Origin: Streptomyces sp. NBC_00448
GTDB lineage: Bacteria > Actinomycetota > Actinomycetes > Streptomycetales > Streptomycetaceae
DNA length: 64,000 nt
Assembly: GCF_036014115.1 (NCBI RefSeq)
Contig: NZ_CP107913.1
Coordinates: 5,007,001-5,071,000 of the forward strand
Direction of reading: 5' to 3'
Each line of letters opens with the position of its first letter. The first letter of the stretch is position 1. The notes beneath the pieces are model-generated. The model made no database searches and was not told the DNA's origin. It saw only the letters and a program-made list of their open reading frames with translations. The translations under genes and the position numbers were made by a program. Positions 62,190-64,000 of this stretch are shown in pieces.

Positions 62190-63290
62190 ATGACTGTCCT
62201 GGACACCCCCGCCTGGCGCCCGCGCACCGAAGCCGGGCCGCTGCTGCCCGACCAGGAGCCGTTCCGGCTGCTCGGCACCCCCGAGGCCGCCCGGCTCGCC
62301 CCCGCGCTGCTCACCGAGCTGTACGCCCAGCTCGTCAGCGGCCGCCGGTTCAACCGGCAGGCGACCGCTCTGACCAAGCAGGGCCGGCTCGCGGTCTACC
62401 CGTCGAGCACCGGCCAGGAGGCGTGCGAGATCGCCGCCGCGCTCGCGCTCGGCCCGCGCGACTGGCTCTTCCCCAGCTACCGCGACACCCTCGCGGTGGT
62501 CGCCCGCGGCGTGGACCCGGTCGAGGCGCTGACGCTGCTGCGCGGCGACTGGCACACCGGATACGACCCGCGCGAGACCCGGGTGGCCCCGCTCAGCACC
62601 CCGCTGGCCACCCAGCTGCCGCACGCGGTCGGCCTCGCGCACGCCGCCCGGCTCAGCGGTGACGACGTGGCGGCGCTGGCCATGGTCGGCGACGGCGGCA
62701 CCAGCGAGGGCGACTTCCACGAGGCGCTGAACTTCGCGGCGGTGTGGAAGGCCCCGGTGGTCTTCCTGGTGCAGAACAACGGCTTCGCGATCTCCGTCCC
62801 GCTGTCCAAGCAGAGTGCCGCGCCGTCCTTCGCCCACAAGGCGGTCGGCTACGGCATGCCCGGCCGCCTGGTGGACGGCAACGACGCGGCGGCCGTCCAC
62901 CAGGTGCTCACCGAAGCGGTGGACCGGGCCCGCGCGGGCCGCGGCCCCACCCTCGTCGAGGCGGTCACCTACCGGATCGACGCGCACACCAACGCCGATG
63001 ACGCGACGCGCTACCGCGACGACGACGAAGTCGCCGCCTGGCGCGCGCACGACCCGGTCACCCTGCTGGAGCGCGAGCTGACCGGCCGCGGCCTGCTCGA
63101 CGACGCGCTGCGGCAGCGCACCACCGACGACGCGGAGGCGCTCGCCGCCGCCCTGCGCGAGCGCATGCACGACGACCCGCGGCTGGACCCGACGGAGCTG
63201 TTCGCACACGTCTACGCGGAGCCCACGCAGCAACTGCGCGAGCAGGAGGCCATGCTGCGCGCCGAGCTGGAAGCGGAGCAGCGCTCATGA
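62190..63290 (+). CDS. bkdA: 2-oxoacid (branched-chain) dehydrogenase E1 alpha
   Basis: 366 aa from ATG 62190 (AAGGAGG 8 nt upstream). Thiamine-diphosphate-binding subunit: GRRFNRQATALTKQGRLAVY, PSSTGQEACEIAA, LPHAVGLAHAARL and the ThDP motif GDGGTSEGDFHEALNFAAVW with NNGFAISVP. Decarboxylates branched-chain 2-oxo acids or pyruvate, giving acyl-CoA starters for fatty acids. Its stop overlaps the E1 beta start by 4 bp. Confidence 0.92.
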   Translation: MTVLDTPAWRPRTEAGPLLPDQEPFRLLGTPEAARLAPALLTELYAQLVSGRRFNRQATALTKQGRLAVYPSSTGQEACEIAAALALGPRDWLFPSYRDTLAVVARGVDPVEALTLLRGDWHTGYDPRETRVAPLSTPLATQLPHAVGLAHAARLSGDDVAALAMVGDGGTSEGDFHEALNFAAVWKAPVVFLVQNNGFAISVPLSKQSAAPSFAHKAVGYGMPGRLVDGNDAAAVHQVLTEAVDRARAGRGPTLVEAVTYRIDAHTNADDATRYRDDDEVAAWRAHDPVTLLERELTGRGLLDDALRQRTTDDAEALAAALRERMHDDPRLDPTELFAHVYAEPTQQLREQEAMLRAELEAEQRS

Positions 63291-64000
63291 GCCCCACCTC
63301 CTCGGCCGCCGCCGCCCCGGCCGCGGCGCCCGCTTCCCCCGCCGGGAAGCCCGCCGGGAAGCCCGCCACCATGGCACAGGCGCTCAACCAGGCGCTGCGG
63401 GACGCGCTCAGCTTCGACCCGACCGTCCATGTGCTCGGTGAGGACGTCGGCACCCTCGGCGGCGTCTTCCGGATCACCGACGGACTGGCCCGCGACTTCG
63501 GCGACGACCGCTGCACCGACACCCCGCTCGCCGAGGCCGGCATCCTCGGCGCCGCGGTCGGCATGGCGATGTACGGGCTGCGGCCGGTGGTCGAGATGCA
63601 GTTCGACGCCTTCGCCTACCCGTCGTTCGAGCAGCTCGTCAGCCATGTGGCCAAGATGCGCAACCGCACCCGGGGCGCGCTGCCGCTGCCGATCACCATC
63701 CGCATCCCCTACGGCGGCGGCATCGGCGGCGTCGAGCACCACAGCGACTCCTCCGAGGCGTATTACCTGCACACCCCGGGGCTGCACGTGGTGACGCCGG
63801 CGACCGTCGAGGACGCCTACGGGCTGCTGCGGGCCGCCATCGCCTCCGACGACCCGGTGGTGTTCCTGGAGCCCAAGCGGCTGTACTGGTCGAAGGCCGA
63901 CTGGTCGCCGCAGGCGCCGCGCGAGGTCCCGCCGATCGGGCGCGCGGTGCTGCGGCGCCCCGGGCGCAGCGCCACCCTGATCACCTACGGCCCCTCGCTG
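63287..64000 (+). CDS. bkdB: 2-oxoacid (branched-chain) dehydrogenase E1 beta, 5' part
   Basis: First 238 codons; the gene continues beyond the window. Begins with an Ala/Pro-rich stretch, then ATMAQALNQALRDALSFDPT, LGEDVGTLGGVFRITDGL, TPLAEAGILGAAVGMAM, EMQFDAFAYPSFEQLVSHVA and IPYGGGIGGVEHHSDSSEAY, the usual E1 beta motifs. Forms the E1 heterotetramer with E1 alpha; the E2 gene would be expected next. Confidence 0.93.
   Translation, partial: MSPTSSAAAAPAAAPASPAGKPAGKPATMAQALNQALRDALSFDPTVHVLGEDVGTLGGVFRITDGLARDFGDDRCTDTPLAEAGILGAAVGMAMYGLRPVVEMQFDAFAYPSFEQLVSHVAKMRNRTRGALPLPITIRIPYGGGIGGVEHHSDSSEAYYLHTPGLHVVTPATVEDAYGLLRAAIASDDPVVFLEPKRLYWSKADWSPQAPREVPPIGRAVLRRPGRSATLITYGPSL

Overview
The window is high-G+C actinobacterial DNA, very probably a Streptomyces or close relative. 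The evidence is the GC-rich third codon positions, the gyrB-gyrA-DUF3566-tRNA-Ile order, and single copies of crgA, a DLW-39 gene, DUF5324, class E sortases and the fhaA-fhaB-pstP-ftsW-pbpA-pknB operon. gyrB/gyrA place the left edge close to oriC, and a parS pair and a DnaA-box cluster fit an origin-proximal location.

Layout. 1-4917: 3' end of gyrB, gyrA, a DUF3566 membrane protein and tRNA-Ile(GAT). 4873-16371: an 11.5-kb actinomycete integrative and conjugative element (AICE) inserted in the 3' end of the tRNA-Ile gene, bounded by a perfect 43-bp repeat. It carries integrase and excisionase, an array of twelve 9-bp iterons, a replication module (Prim-Pol primase, a small Cys/His protein, a DUF3631 protein), a TraB/FtsK translocase with Spd-type spread proteins, two GntR regulators and a HAD hydrolase. 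16.4-22.2 kb: chromosomal genes (DLW-39 protein, a secreted protein with a TTA codon, a Ser/Thr kinase, tRNA-Ala(TGC), an S1-domain protein and small unknowns). 22.3-27.7 kb: a SARP/AfsR-type regulator followed by a 14-TM exporter with SARP-like 11-bp-period repeats in its promoter; the regulator gene contains two parS-like sites.

27.9-43.3 kb: a conserved cell-division and cell-wall region (DUF5324, cyclophilin, rhomboid protease, CrgA, DUF881, PabA/TrpG, two class E sortases, then the divergent fhaA-fhaB-pstP-ftsW-pbpA-pknB operon that couples Ser/Thr phosphorylation to peptidoglycan synthesis). 43.7-48.1 kb: tRNA-Leu(CAG), then stress and redox genes with their own MarR/HxlR regulators (F420-type reductase, TerD, azoreductase). 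48.2-56.3 kb: a SpoIIE-type phosphatase, J-domain protein, rhodanese, a DUF5819/HTTM pair and an SpoU-type rRNA methylase.

56.4-64 kb: catabolism. paaN and a 3-hydroxyacyl-CoA dehydrogenase gene are divergent, with a TetR regulator behind the latter; next come an IS481-family insertion, an Lrp/AsnC regulator and the start of a branched-chain 2-oxoacid dehydrogenase operon. Two near-identical palindromes link the paa and bkd promoters and may be shared operators.

The strongest leads for new biology are in the AICE: the iteron array between the replication and integration genes, and a leader stem-loop present twice with the same 17-nt loop but different, still paired, stems, once in front of each operon. 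Outside it, the SARP-like operator at the exporter promoter and the parS pair inside a coding sequence are the best leads.
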